From the NCBI RefSeq assembly GCF_008932295.1, contig NZ_WBWA01000001.1:1-64000 (forward strand): a DNA stretch of 64,000 nt. The letters are read 5' to 3'. Below, piece by piece: positions 54,337 through 63,286 of this stretch. The notes under the pieces were generated by a model. That model searched no databases and was not told the origin of the DNA. It worked only from the letters and a program-made list of their open reading frames with translations. Source of the stretch: Brucella tritici. GTDB lineage: Bacteria > Pseudomonadota > Alphaproteobacteria > Rhizobiales > Rhizobiaceae. Made by a program: the position numbers and the translations under genes. Every line of letters starts with the position of its first letter. Position 1 is the stretch's first letter.

Positions 54337-56154
54337 TTAAAGATTCTCGTCGATGAAACGGGCAAGCGCGCCAAACACCCGGCGGCGATTTTCGATACGC
54401 GCGAAACCATGGCCCTCATGCGGTACACGCAGATATTCGATCGGTTTACCGAGCCCGCGTAGGCACGAATAGACCATCTCGCTTTCGCAAGGCGTGACAC
54501 GTGGGTCTTTCAGACCATGCGCGATCATCAATGGTGCGGCGATACTACCGATGCGATTGATTGGCGAGAACCGCTCCAGCTCATCGCGCATGGTTTCGGT
54601 ATCACCATATTCGATGGCGCGCAGTTCCTTGCGCCACGGTCCTGTAGTCTGCAGCAGGGTGAGAAAATTGGCGATCCCGTAATATTCGACGCCAAGCTTC
54701 CACAGGTCGGGATATTCCGTCATAGCCGACAGGACCATGAACCCGCCATAGGAACGGCCAAACACGCCGATACGGCTCTCATCCACATCGCCGCGCGCCG
54801 CGACCGCCATGCGTACAGCCTTGAGATCTGCGACGCTGTCCATGCGCAATTCACGGTCGTCGAGATGCTGATAGGCGCGGCCATAGCCAGTGCTGCCGCG
54901 AATATTGGGCGCGATGACCATGATGCCCCGCGCAAGCATATATTGGATATCGGCACGGAAATCCGGCTTCCACTGAGCTTCAGGACCGCCATGCACAATG
55001 ATCATAACTGGATAGCCGTCACGACCCGGTGCACGCTCCGGCTTATAGACGAAGTACGGAACGTCCAGACCGTCGAAGCTTGCAACGCTCGTTACCGTAG
55101 GTTCCATGAAGGCTGGCAATTTCACCGTGGCTTTCGGCGCATCAGTCAGGCGTTTAAAAACACCGCCTTCAACGTCGCAGCGCCAGATGTCACCCGATGT
55201 CGCTGCACCTTCCACAGGCATGATCAGCGACATGCCATCCGGCGTCCACGCAATCGAAGCAACGACCCCGGCAACGGGCATCTCTATCTGTTGCAGTACA
55301 GCTCCACCGCGGTCGATCAGAACCACATCGTTCCAGCCTTGACGGTTCAGGACGAGTGCCATCCTGCTTTGATCGGGTGAGATTGCAAGCGCTTCGACAT
55401 CCTGCCCCTCGAAAGCCGCGAGTTCGGTCAGCGATGCCGCGTCACGCGGCTTTACCATGACTGAGAGATACTCGCGTTCCTGATCGGCAATCAACAGAAT
55501 GCCGGAACCATCCTTGAAGAATTTCGGTGCCTGATAGCGCGCCCGGCCTTCATGCGGCAGAATGTTTTCATAAACGCCTGTTTCGAGATCGAGACGGCAA
55601 AAATCCTGATCCGTCATGGCACGCCGGCAATCATTGACCAGAAGCGACTTGCCATCGGGCGCAAAAGCGGCGGGAGTGCGCCAACCGATACCCTTGTAGA
55701 CGCATTTGGTCTCGCCAGTTGCAACGGTCATCACATGAATGTCCATGTGCGAACGATCGCGATAATTGGCACCATAGGCGATCTGCGTGCCGTCCGGCGA
55801 CCAGCACCCCCAGGCATGCACCACCGTAGTATCGGTGGTGAGGAGACGTGGCTCACCTTCGGCGTTTTCGATCAACCAGAGCTGATGACGCTCATCACCA
55901 CCCCAGTCGGTAGTGATAAGCAGATCACGGCTCTTCGGATTGAAGGCAAGATTGCCGACCGGTTCCGGCAGATTGGTGATCTGGCGTGGCACGCCGCTCG
56001 CAAGCGGGCGCCCCCAGACCTGCGCCGTGCCGCTTTCATCGCTGAGATAGACCAGAAGCTCACCGTCCGGCGAGACGACGGGCTTTACGGCCTTGCAGAT
56101 ATCGATGTAGTGCGTCATCGAAAGCGATGTATCGGCGGTCTTTGTATCGAACAT
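54337..56154 (-). CDS. S9 family prolyl oligopeptidase-type peptidase
   Basis: A 605-residue serine peptidase with an N-terminal beta-propeller of TolB-like repeats (about residues 30-340) and a C-terminal alpha/beta hydrolase domain. Catalytic residues are Ser in GVFGRSYGGFMVL, Asp in HGLKDPRVTP and His in PHEGHGFA. The propeller limits access to short peptides. No signal peptide is visible, so it should be cytoplasmic, acting on peptides brought in by the importer. ATG 56154 follows GAGG by eight bases. Confidence 0.9.
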   Translation of the reverse strand: MFDTKTADTSLSMTHYIDICKAVKPVVSPDGELLVYLSDESGTAQVWGRPLASGVPRQITNLPEPVGNLAFNPKSRDLLITTDWGGDERHQLWLIENAEGEPRLLTTDTTVVHAWGCWSPDGTQIAYGANYRDRSHMDIHVMTVATGETKCVYKGIGWRTPAAFAPDGKSLLVNDCRRAMTDQDFCRLDLETGVYENILPHEGRARYQAPKFFKDGSGILLIADQEREYLSVMVKPRDAASLTELAAFEGQDVEALAISPDQSRMALVLNRQGWNDVVLIDRGGAVLQQIEMPVAGVVASIAWTPDGMSLIMPVEGAATSGDIWRCDVEGGVFKRLTDAPKATVKLPAFMEPTVTSVASFDGLDVPYFVYKPERAPGRDGYPVMIIVHGGPEAQWKPDFRADIQYMLARGIMVIAPNIRGSTGYGRAYQHLDDRELRMDSVADLKAVRMAVAARGDVDESRIGVFGRSYGGFMVLSAMTEYPDLWKLGVEYYGIANFLTLLQTTGPWRKELRAIEYGDTETMRDELERFSPINRIGSIAAPLMIAHGLKDPRVTPCESEMVYSCLRGLGKPIEYLRVPHEGHGFARIENRRRVFGALARFIDENL

Positions 56155-56191
56155 CGAACTGTCCTCAATTCCAAGCATTGAAAGTGTGGGC

Positions 56192-57229
56192 TTACCTCAA
56201 TTGCCGCGCCAGCCGGGCTGATGCGGCGGTCAGTGCATCGGCCATCGGGCCAATTGTCGACTGATGATTGGCAAGCGTGACGATGGTGAAATTCGCTTCC
56301 GGCCAAGCTTCCTTGAGTTTCCACGCCGTCATCATCGGAGTGACGGTATCGTAGCGCGCCTGCGCAATTTCAGCGGGAAGGTGGCGGATACGATCGATAT
56401 TATCGATGAGATAATTGTCCGGGAGGAAAGCATGGTTGACGCAATAGTGCGTAAAAATGCGTGATACGGCCAAAGCCGCTTCCGGCTTCAGAAGCTTGGA
56501 AACGTGGTCCGTGTCCGGTTCGAAGGTCTGCGTGCGCGCCGAGAACCCGCGCAGGCTCTGGGCCGCTTCCTGTTCTTGTACGGGATCGCCCGAGGTGAGC
56601 CGCTTATAATAAGCGGTAAGTAGATTGCTGCGCTCGCTTGCTGGCACGAATTCGGCAAATTTCTGCCAGTGGTCTGGAAAAATGGCCCGGCAGCCATGGA
56701 ACCACCAATCGACATCCTCCTGCCCCCCGAGAAATATGCCGTGCAGCCGAAAGCCGAGGCAACGCTGCGGATGCGCGATGCCATAAGCAAGCGAAAGACA
56801 CGATCCCCAAGAACCACCGGCCACGAGCCAGCGCTCGATATCCAGTTTTTCGCGTAAGGTTTCCATGTCCGCAATCAGATGCTGTGTGGTGTTTTCAGCA
56901 ATTTCCGCGACTGGAGTGGAACGACCCGCGCCACGCTGATCGAAGGTGATGACACGATAGATATCGAGATCAAAACTGGCTATCTGCTTGGCCGACACCC
57001 CCGCACCAGGACCGCCGTGCAGAAAAGCGACTGGGATGCCTTTCGGATTGCCATATTCCAAAACGGAAAGCTCATGTAGATCGCTGACCGGCAAGCGGAA
57101 CTCCTGCGTCGGTTGCGCAACATTTGCCGCTCCATTGGCACCGCTTTGCGGCTCCATATTGTTGAATAGCTGCGCCTTTTCGCCAGAAGGGCAAATCTGT
57201 CCCTCCGGAACGCACTTGGCTTCCGTCAT
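56192..57229 (-). CDS. pip: Proline iminopeptidase (S33 family)
   Basis: A 345-residue alpha/beta hydrolase that removes an N-terminal proline. Blocks typical of the family: LHGGPGAGVSAKQ (oxyanion region), RVITFDQRGAGRST, the nucleophile GGSWGSCLSLAY and the glutamates that hold the proline amine in the cap domain. Asp in ARYDTVTP and His in LANHQS complete the triad, though the C-terminal His region is less canonical than GGHS. The N-terminal 40 residues are an unusual extension. It precedes the S9 peptidase by 37 bases. Confidence 0.88.
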   Translation of the reverse strand: MTEAKCVPEGQICPSGEKAQLFNNMEPQSGANGAANVAQPTQEFRLPVSDLHELSVLEYGNPKGIPVAFLHGGPGAGVSAKQIASFDLDIYRVITFDQRGAGRSTPVAEIAENTTQHLIADMETLREKLDIERWLVAGGSWGSCLSLAYGIAHPQRCLGFRLHGIFLGGQEDVDWWFHGCRAIFPDHWQKFAEFVPASERSNLLTAYYKRLTSGDPVQEQEAAQSLRGFSARTQTFEPDTDHVSKLLKPEAALAVSRIFTHYCVNHAFLPDNYLIDNIDRIRHLPAEIAQARYDTVTPMMTAWKLKEAWPEANFTIVTLANHQSTIGPMADALTAASARLARQLR

Positions 57230-57639
57230 TCATTTCCCCATTTTTGCGCTCGTTTGAAAGGCGCGCCAGTCATCGTTGCTCGGAGCTGATCTTCTCGCTT
57301 TTTCAAAAGCTTAAGGAAAAGCTGAGGAGCATTCTCCCCTGACTGTCAGTTTTGTTATTTGAAATTTATAGGCAGCAAATTTGGGCTTTGGCCAATGCAA
57401 TTTTAGACTTGCCATTCCAATCTGGAATACGTGTCTATAGGCGGCCATATCGTTGGCAGCCTGTCTTTAAGGGATTGGGTAATATTGAGCCCGCAATATG
57501 TCCGGGGCAAACGTTGCCATGCATATCGGGAAAGAGATTTATGGCGTATGGCACCAATCCCCATACGCATATGAACAACCGTTTCAAAACAACAGAGCTG
57601 GCAACATCCTGACAAGCTCTGCAATCTCAAGCAAATACT
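57230..57639. other. Intergenic region, no convincing gene
   Basis: A 410-base A/T-richer gap ahead of the proline iminopeptidase. It holds an inverted repeat ATTCCAATCTGGAAT (57414-57428) and a stem GCGTATGG (57544-57551) / CCATACGC (57561-57568) behind iaaA. Open frames on both strands lack a ribosome binding site and recognisable sequence. Confidence 0.5.
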
Positions 57640-58578
57640 TCAATCCTGACCATAGATTCCGGTATAAATCTCACCGTCTGCACCGCACCAGGCACGATAC
57701 ATGCCCGGACTGTTAAACGGCAGGCTGATATTGCCTTTGCGGTCCACCGCAACAAGACCACCAGAACCGCCGATTTCGCCAAGTTCGCGGACAACAGTAC
57801 CAGCCGCTTCGCTGAGCGATTGCCCGGCCCAGCGCATCCGCGCATCCACTTCGTGACCCACCGCCCAGCGGATGAAATATTCTCCGTGACCTGTTGCAGA
57901 AAGCGCAACCGTCTGGTCATCAGCCCAGGTTCCAGCGCCGATGACCGGACTGTCTCCAACACGTCCCGGCGTCTTGGCCGTCATGCCCCCTGTCGATGTT
58001 GCTGCAGCCAGATGCCCTAAACTATCCAGTGCAACAGCACCTACGGTCCCGTGCTTGCGGGCTGGATCGCCATCGTCGGCTGCGCCACTGCGACGACGCT
58101 CCATTTCGTCATGCAATGCCTTGCGACGCTGTTCCGTCGAAAACCAATCCGGTGCCATCATTTCCAGACCGGCAGCTTCGCAAAACCGCTTCGCCCCTTC
58201 GCCTGCAAAAAAAACGTGTTCGGTCTGCTCCATAACCGCACGTGCCGCCAGAATAGGGTTGCGTGGTCTGCAAATTCCGGAAATTGCTCCGCATGCCCGA
58301 GTTGTGCCATCCATAATGGCCGCATCCATCTCATGCGTTTCGTCTGCGGTGAAAACAGCCCCTCGCCCGGCGTTAAAAAGCGGATTTTCTTCCAGAGCAA
58401 TTACAGATGCCGTGACAGCGTCGATAGCTTTGCCCCCCTTACGTAAGACGTCCAGTCCCGCCTGCAGGCATTCACGCAGGCCAGCGTGATAGGCGGCCTC
58501 TTTCTCCGGCGTCATATTGGCCTTGAGAATGGTTCCAGCGCCGCCGTGCAACGCAATTACGGGTACAAATTTGGACAT
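57640..58578 (-). CDS. iaaA: Isoaspartyl peptidase / L-asparaginase (Ntn hydrolase)
   Basis: A 312-residue N-terminal nucleophile hydrolase made as a precursor that cuts itself before Thr178 in KHGTVGAVALD. The opening IALHGGAGTI, the GRGAVFTADE loop and the STGGMTAKTPGRVGDSPVIGAG block (as STGGM, then GRVGDSPVIGAG) are diagnostic. It removes beta-linked aspartyl residues from isopeptides and splits asparagine. It fits a peptide-scavenging role with the peptidases downstream, but a 410-base gap makes a separate promoter for them likely. Confidence 0.93.
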   Translation of the reverse strand: MSKFVPVIALHGGAGTILKANMTPEKEAAYHAGLRECLQAGLDVLRKGGKAIDAVTASVIALEENPLFNAGRGAVFTADETHEMDAAIMDGTTRACGAISGICRPRNPILAARAVMEQTEHVFFAGEGAKRFCEAAGLEMMAPDWFSTEQRRKALHDEMERRRSGAADDGDPARKHGTVGAVALDSLGHLAAATSTGGMTAKTPGRVGDSPVIGAGTWADDQTVALSATGHGEYFIRWAVGHEVDARMRWAGQSLSEAAGTVVRELGEIGGSGGLVAVDRKGNISLPFNSPGMYRAWCGADGEIYTGIYGQD

Positions 58579-58636
58579 TTTAACTCGCTGTTGAAGACGT
58601 TATCACGGACTGGAATGACCTGAAGACCTATACGAA

Positions 58637-59017
58637 CTATCGAAATGTATCAGTCAGTTTTGACTGGTTCGTTTCGTTCTGCGTATTTTCAAGTTCCCTT
58701 GGAAGAGGCGCGCTTGAGCAACGCAGATGCATCTCACGAACGAAAATTTTCCGCCGCTTCTCGTCGTTCTCTTTTATTGCCGCCGCGATACCCAGCCCAT
58801 ATGGGCCGATGAGAAGTCCGGGAGCCAGATCAGAAGCTTTCGTTTCTCTGGCCTCATAGTTCGTGGCCTCCGCACGAATTTATTCGCACTGCGGCGACTG
58901 CCATTTGGGATCCTGCGTTGAAAGCGACGCTGCATAATTCTGCGGCGATGTCGTGCATCCAACCAAAGTCAATGACAGCAGGCAAACACACACCACCGCT
59001 AAACGCTCTAATACCAT
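58637..59017 (-). pseudogene. Small lipoprotein gene interrupted by one in-frame stop
   Basis: From ATG 59017 the frame encodes a lipoprotein: hydrophobic signal with lipobox LVGC (Cys21), then TTSPQNYAASLS and DPKWQSPQCE, followed by TAA at 58880-58882. The same frame then continues for 80 coherent codons (IRAEATNYE, then GLLIGPYGLGIAAAIKEN and LRCSSAPLPREL) to a TAG at 58637-58639. I recall Hyphomicrobiales lipoproteins of about 125 residues in which these halves are joined, so a single CAA to TAA change would explain it. As read here only the first 45 residues would be made. Function unknown. Confidence 0.7.
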
Positions 59018-59065
59018 TTTATTCCGTTTCTCCGTGCGACAAGCTTCATGTACGACGCCACCGCT

Positions 59066-59305
59066 CTATTCTGAACTATTGCTATTACCTGCAAGTATCG
59101 CATCTGCGGTCAGCCCACCTGCCATGCGGTATTCATCCGACCACTCTTCGTCATCAAAGACGCAAAGTGCAATTGTCGCACATCGCTGCCTTTCCCTGAG
59201 GATAGCAAGCGCGATCACATCGACGGGTACAACTTTTTCGTTCTCTTCGGAGACTTCCAGCCACAAATTTCTGGCCGCATCTTCGATGTCACGGGGAAAT
59301 TCCAT
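59066..59305 (-). CDS. Small hypothetical cytoplasmic protein
   Basis: A 79-residue acidic protein I do not recognise. It starts MEFPRDIEDAARNLW and contains VDVIALAILRERQRCATIAL, which resembles short helical proteins common in Hyphomicrobiales, and has no membrane segment. GAGG eight bases before ATG 59305 supports this start over an in-frame codon at 59365. It lies just upstream of the interrupted lipoprotein gene on the same strand. Function unknown. Confidence 0.6.
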   Translation of the reverse strand: MEFPRDIEDAARNLWLEVSEENEKVVPVDVIALAILRERQRCATIALCVFDDEEWSDEYRMAGGLTADAILAGNSNSSE

Positions 59306-59527
59306 GCTGTTCGCCTCTTCACGTGGTTCAATGCGCAAAATTTCGGCTCGTCGAATCGCAAGCACTTACCCGCTATTTCTATCGTTTCACAATTCAAAAC
59401 ATCAGGCACTTCTCAACAATGCCGCATTGAACGAAACTTCCTTTCGACAGCGACCGTTAACGAAAAACACTGATCCACACGGATATAACATATTGAGAAT
59501 TGCATCTAACAACGGGTGAGGCAGGGC

Positions 59528-59689
59528 TTGAAGCCGGACTTATTCTTTAAAATCATACTGGCTTTATGCGCAGCTTTCCTTGTGACTGCCATCATTGTCA
59601 GACTTTATCACGAGTATCACGACATTGATTCAACTTGGGGCAATATGCGTTCAGGCGTGTATCCCGGTTGGGATACACCGGAGAACTAG
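59528..59689 (+). CDS. 53-residue single-helix membrane protein
   Basis: A short frame with a TTG start at 59528 (GAGG six bases upstream; an in-frame GTG at 59516 is the alternative). Residues 7-23 (FKIILALCAAFLVTAII) form one membrane helix, followed by a charged and aromatic tail (RLYHEYHDIDSTWGNM). Its TAG shares the bases CTAG with the stop of the convergent gene at 59686. I do not recognise it; the binding site and clean helix make it plausible. Confidence 0.5.
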   Translation: MKPDLFFKIILALCAAFLVTAIIVRLYHEYHDIDSTWGNMRSGVYPGWDTPEN

Positions 59690-60186
59690 TCTCCCGAAGC
59701 TTCAGAAAACCTGCTTGCCTTGTAAGTCAGACTTCCCGATTCCGCAGCCTCCACCTCAATTCGAATATTCCTGATTTCGATAGATTGTTGCTCGACCGGA
59801 AAATCGACTGTTTGTCCCGTATCCGGGTTTAGCAAGTCAGTCGCGGTATAACCGCGAATCTCGAAACGCATTCTGCCATCGATAATGCCCAGATAAACGA
59901 TATCAAAAATCGTGCCGGACTCGATCGGATCATACTCATCGGGATTCGGTATCTCCGACCCTTTTGCGTAGTCGCGCGGAGGGACAATGGGATCGCCGCT
60001 GAGAACGAACTGCGTCTGACCGAATGTGTCGGTTGCCGGTGCAGGATGATGCAATGTCTCTTCAGTCATCGCCGACACCTCTGCATCTGCAGCCTGTTGC
60101 GCATGCAAACGCGTTGGAAAATTCAGAATACAGGATATGACCGAGAATATCGCAAGCCATCGAATTGTATTCGAACGTTTATCCAT
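59686..60186 (-). CDS. Hypothetical exported protein
   Basis: A 166-residue protein with a Sec signal peptide (cleavage probably after LHAQ near residue 30). The mature part is acidic and contains SGDPIVPPRDYAKGSE, then a beta-rich segment (IFDIVYLGIIDGRMRFEIRG). No known domain is recognised; it should be periplasmic. Its start lies about 200 bases from the divergent cyclopropane synthase gene. Stops of this gene and the small membrane protein gene overlap by four bases. Confidence 0.65.
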   Translation of the reverse strand: MDKRSNTIRWLAIFSVISCILNFPTRLHAQQAADAEVSAMTEETLHHPAPATDTFGQTQFVLSGDPIVPPRDYAKGSEIPNPDEYDPIESGTIFDIVYLGIIDGRMRFEIRGYTATDLLNPDTGQTVDFPVEQQSIEIRNIRIEVEAAESGSLTYKASRFSEASGD

Positions 60187-60388
60187 CGGCTGTTCCTTTC
60201 CCTGAATCGCAAGTCAGCAGCGTTGTTTTGACCGAAACGCGACACGCAGGCAATCCTGCATATCAAGTGCTGCTCCTGTTGAAAGAACAGCAGTATCTGT
60301 CACGATTTTATGACTGCAATCGTTAATACCTTAGGTTAGGGTCAGCGCGAGAAGACTACCTTCTGAAACCTCAATAGAGAGGCATGGC

Positions 60389-61678
60389 ATGACGGTTGAA
60401 TCCAGGTCGGTTCGTATTATCCGGACAGTTGTCGAAACACTGCGCCCACAATTCAACGTGGAACTCTGGGACGGCACACGCATCGGTGCATTCGATGGCC
60501 CATCATTGGTAATCAACGACCCGACAATCGTTCGACAGCTTCTTCTCAAGCCCAACTATGATTCCCTGATTGATATCTGGACATCCGGTCGCGTCGATAT
60601 CAGCAACGGTACGATCTTCGATCTCGCTAAAGCCAAGACCGACGGGAGTGTGAAGAACAGGTTGAAAGAACTGCCAAAATGGCAACTGCTCAAGGATCTT
60701 CCGGCTCTTCTGTTGGCTGGCAAAACCGATGCGCGGGAAGTTCTTGACGGCAAGGAGCCGTTCGTCAGCGGGTCGAGCAAGGAGGCGATTACCCATCATT
60801 ATGATGTATCCAACGAGTTTTATCGCTTATTCCTCGATGAGCGAATGGTTTACACATGCGGCTACTTCACGGACTGGGCCAATGATATCGACCAGGCACA
60901 GAAGGACAAGCTGGAGCTCATCTGCCGTAAACTACGATTGAAACCCGGCGACCGTCTTCTGGATATCGGTTGCGGTTGGGGTGCCCTCCTAATCTATGCA
61001 GTGCAGAACTTTGGCGTCATCGGAACTGGCGTTTCATTGTCGGAAGCGCAAACCGCGCTGGCCCGCGAGAGGATCAAGCAGGCAGGACTTGAAGATAGGA
61101 TTACCATCCACGTCAAATCCTATGCAGAGCTCGACGGTCAGTTCGACAAGATTTCGTCTGTGGGAATGTTCGAGCATGTGGGAATCGCCAACTACGATAG
61201 CTATTTCAGCGCTGTGAACCGGCTTCTACGCCCCGGTGGGCTTTACATGCATCACGCAATCACAAGGCGTATGAAGAAGGACAAGAAATCCTTCAAACGA
61301 AAAAGTGCAGAGCATAAGGCTCTTGTGAAATACATTTTCCCCGGTGGGGAACTCGATCATCTTGGAATGACCGTAGAGAACCTTGAAGGACACGGGTTCG
61401 AAGTCCACGACGTCGAAAATCTGCGCGAACATTATGGCCGCACCTGCCGGTTATGGTGTGAACGACTGTATTCCAATTTCGACAAAGCCGTTGCCGAAAT
61501 CGGTTATCCGAAAGCGCGTCTCTGGCTACTCTATCTCGCGGGATGTTCGCTGGCATTTGAGAGAGGCACCGTCCAGATCAACCAGACGGTGGCTTCAAAA
61601 CGCAAACGCGGCATTTCCGCTGTACCGCAGACGAGAGCGGACATCTATACCAGTTTCAGCGAGCCGGGAGGTGAGTAG
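60389..61678 (+). CDS. cfa: Cyclopropane-fatty-acyl-phospholipid synthase
   Basis: A 429-residue SAM-dependent enzyme that adds a methylene bridge to unsaturated acyl chains of membrane phospholipids. The N-terminal lipid-binding domain precedes the methyltransferase core with DRLLDIGCGWGALLIYAVQ and the SVGMFEHVG block; HHYDVSNEFYRLFLDERMVYTC (seen as ITHHYDVSNEFY and DERMVYTCGYF) is diagnostic. GAGAGG lies six bases ahead of ATG 60389. It is probably a stress or stationary-phase gene; the window does not show its regulation. Confidence 0.93.
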   Translation: MTVESRSVRIIRTVVETLRPQFNVELWDGTRIGAFDGPSLVINDPTIVRQLLLKPNYDSLIDIWTSGRVDISNGTIFDLAKAKTDGSVKNRLKELPKWQLLKDLPALLLAGKTDAREVLDGKEPFVSGSSKEAITHHYDVSNEFYRLFLDERMVYTCGYFTDWANDIDQAQKDKLELICRKLRLKPGDRLLDIGCGWGALLIYAVQNFGVIGTGVSLSEAQTALARERIKQAGLEDRITIHVKSYAELDGQFDKISSVGMFEHVGIANYDSYFSAVNRLLRPGGLYMHHAITRRMKKDKKSFKRKSAEHKALVKYIFPGGELDHLGMTVENLEGHGFEVHDVENLREHYGRTCRLWCERLYSNFDKAVAEIGYPKARLWLLYLAGCSLAFERGTVQINQTVASKRKRGISAVPQTRADIYTSFSEPGGE

Positions 61679-61714
61679 GCAGCGTGGGGAATCGCCGCTG
61701 AGACCCACGACCGG

Positions 61715-63250
61715 CTAGACAGTCTCCGCTAACTGTAAGGTTTGTATCGGATTGGCCTGAATCTGACGCCAGAGAGGCGTCATTGCGGCTGTGATGTCTC
61801 TATAAAGCGCGTAACGGCGATTATAGTGTCCATCCAGCGCGGCGTTCGGCTTGTAGTGCCGATCAGCGCGCACCATGGCATTGGCGCCTTCTGTGAAATC
61901 TGAGAACAGACCACCCCCCGTGCCTGCTGCGATGGCTGCGCCAAGTGCGCCCGTTTCTCGTGAGACGGCAACGGTTACAGGCACGCCGAGCACATCGGCA
62001 AATATCTGGGGCCAGAGACGACTACGCGAGCCGCCGCCGGAAAGCACTGCCTCCTCGAAAGTTGCACCTGCTTTTCGAATTGTCTCCACGTGCTGGCGGT
62101 GACCGAAGGCAACACCCTCAAGCAAAGCGCGTATCAGATGTCCCTTCGTATGCCAGCCCGCAATACCGTAAAACCCAGCGCGGGCGTGACCGTCCTGTTG
62201 CGCGCCGTAGAGATAAGGGTGGTAAAGCGGATCATCATTTGCTGGCTCTATCGCTGCGGCCAGGCTGCAGCAAACATCGAATGGCGAGACATCGGCATGA
62301 TGGTCACCTTCAAAGAACTCCCGTACCAGCCATTCCAGATTTGCAGCCGACGTCGCGCTGTTTTCCATAGCCATGTAACGGTTGCGATCAAAAGTAGAGG
62401 TCATGAAGACTGGCCCCTTGAGATCAGGACTATCGACAATAATCTGGTTGATGCTCCAGGTACCCGCGATGATCGATGCACTTCCTGAGCGCGAGACGCC
62501 AGACCCCAGCGCCGACGCTACAACATCGAAGAGGCCTCCAACAACGGGCGTACCCGCCGCAAGCCCAGTCTCCCGTGCCACAGCCTCAGTTACATTACCT
62601 GCAATATTATCGCTTTCGATGAGCGGCGGCAGGATGTCCATACTGTCACCCAAACCATAAGCGTCCATCAAAGCACTGTTGTAACGGCGCGTTGCAAGAT
62701 CGAGCAAGCCCGCCCCTGACATGTCGGAAACTTCGCTGAAACGTTTGCCTGTCAAGCGATTGACTACGAAATCCTTGGAGAAGAATACAGTGCCAATCCG
62801 ACCGAACAGTTCGGGCTGATAGCGCTTCAGCCAGGCGAGCAGTGTCGGGGTTTGGGAGGGCCATGGACGCTGGCGCGCTATCGGGTACGTCTTCGCGCCC
62901 ACCCCTTCCGCCACCCACTCTTCAACGAGACCGGTCGCGCGGGTGTCGAGCGACTGGATGCCTATGAGCGGTTCTCCCTCCCGGTCGAGCGCATAGAGCC
63001 CGTTACCATGTCCGGCACAGCCGATAGCGGCAATATCGCTCGCCGCTATACCCGCCTTATCGAGGCAAGCCCCTATAACCCGTTTGGCATTGGACCAGAG
63101 CTCGCCAAGGTCACGCTCGACGTGACCAGGATGCGGCATACGGCTATGTCCTTCTTCACCTGCATGCGCGAGCTCCCGTCCCGAAAGATCAAAAACCACC
63201 GCCTTGATGACAGTGTTGCCCGCATCGAGCCCCAACAGATATTTTTGCAT
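61715..63250 (-). CDS. FGGY family carbohydrate kinase (LyxK-like)
   Basis: A 511-residue sugar kinase of the FGGY family. The N-terminal phosphate loop YLLGLDAGNTVIKAVVFDL and the C-terminal SGGGSRSRLWPQIFADVLG block are clear. The middle segment GTPVVGGLFDVVASALGSGV is closest, as I remember, to E. coli LyxK (L-xylulose / 3-keto-L-gulonate kinase). ATG 63250 follows GGGAGGGG by seven bases. It lies 36 bases behind an aldolase-type gene and is probably co-transcribed with it, so the pair would phosphorylate and then split a ketose. Confidence 0.85.
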   Translation of the reverse strand: MQKYLLGLDAGNTVIKAVVFDLSGRELAHAGEEGHSRMPHPGHVERDLGELWSNAKRVIGACLDKAGIAASDIAAIGCAGHGNGLYALDREGEPLIGIQSLDTRATGLVEEWVAEGVGAKTYPIARQRPWPSQTPTLLAWLKRYQPELFGRIGTVFFSKDFVVNRLTGKRFSEVSDMSGAGLLDLATRRYNSALMDAYGLGDSMDILPPLIESDNIAGNVTEAVARETGLAAGTPVVGGLFDVVASALGSGVSRSGSASIIAGTWSINQIIVDSPDLKGPVFMTSTFDRNRYMAMENSATSAANLEWLVREFFEGDHHADVSPFDVCCSLAAAIEPANDDPLYHPYLYGAQQDGHARAGFYGIAGWHTKGHLIRALLEGVAFGHRQHVETIRKAGATFEEAVLSGGGSRSRLWPQIFADVLGVPVTVAVSRETGALGAAIAAGTGGGLFSDFTEGANAMVRADRHYKPNAALDGHYNRRYALYRDITAAMTPLWRQIQANPIQTLQLAETV

Positions 63251-63286
63251 GCAGAACCCCTCCCAAGGTCCAACCAATCCAGTAAC

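Noticed and set aside
52973..54340. 455-codon open frame antisense to the M20 gene
   Set aside because: No recognisable sequence or ribosome binding site; the opposite strand carries complete metal-binding motifs.
57414..57428. ATTCCAATCTGGAAT as a further MurR operator
   Set aside because: The half-sites are turned outward (ATTCC...GGAAT) compared with GGAAT...ATTCC at the murein locus, and the surrounding genes are unrelated.
57352..57612. 86-codon open frame between iaaA and pip
   Set aside because: No ribosome binding site, no recognisable features, and a second frame on the other strand is equally open.
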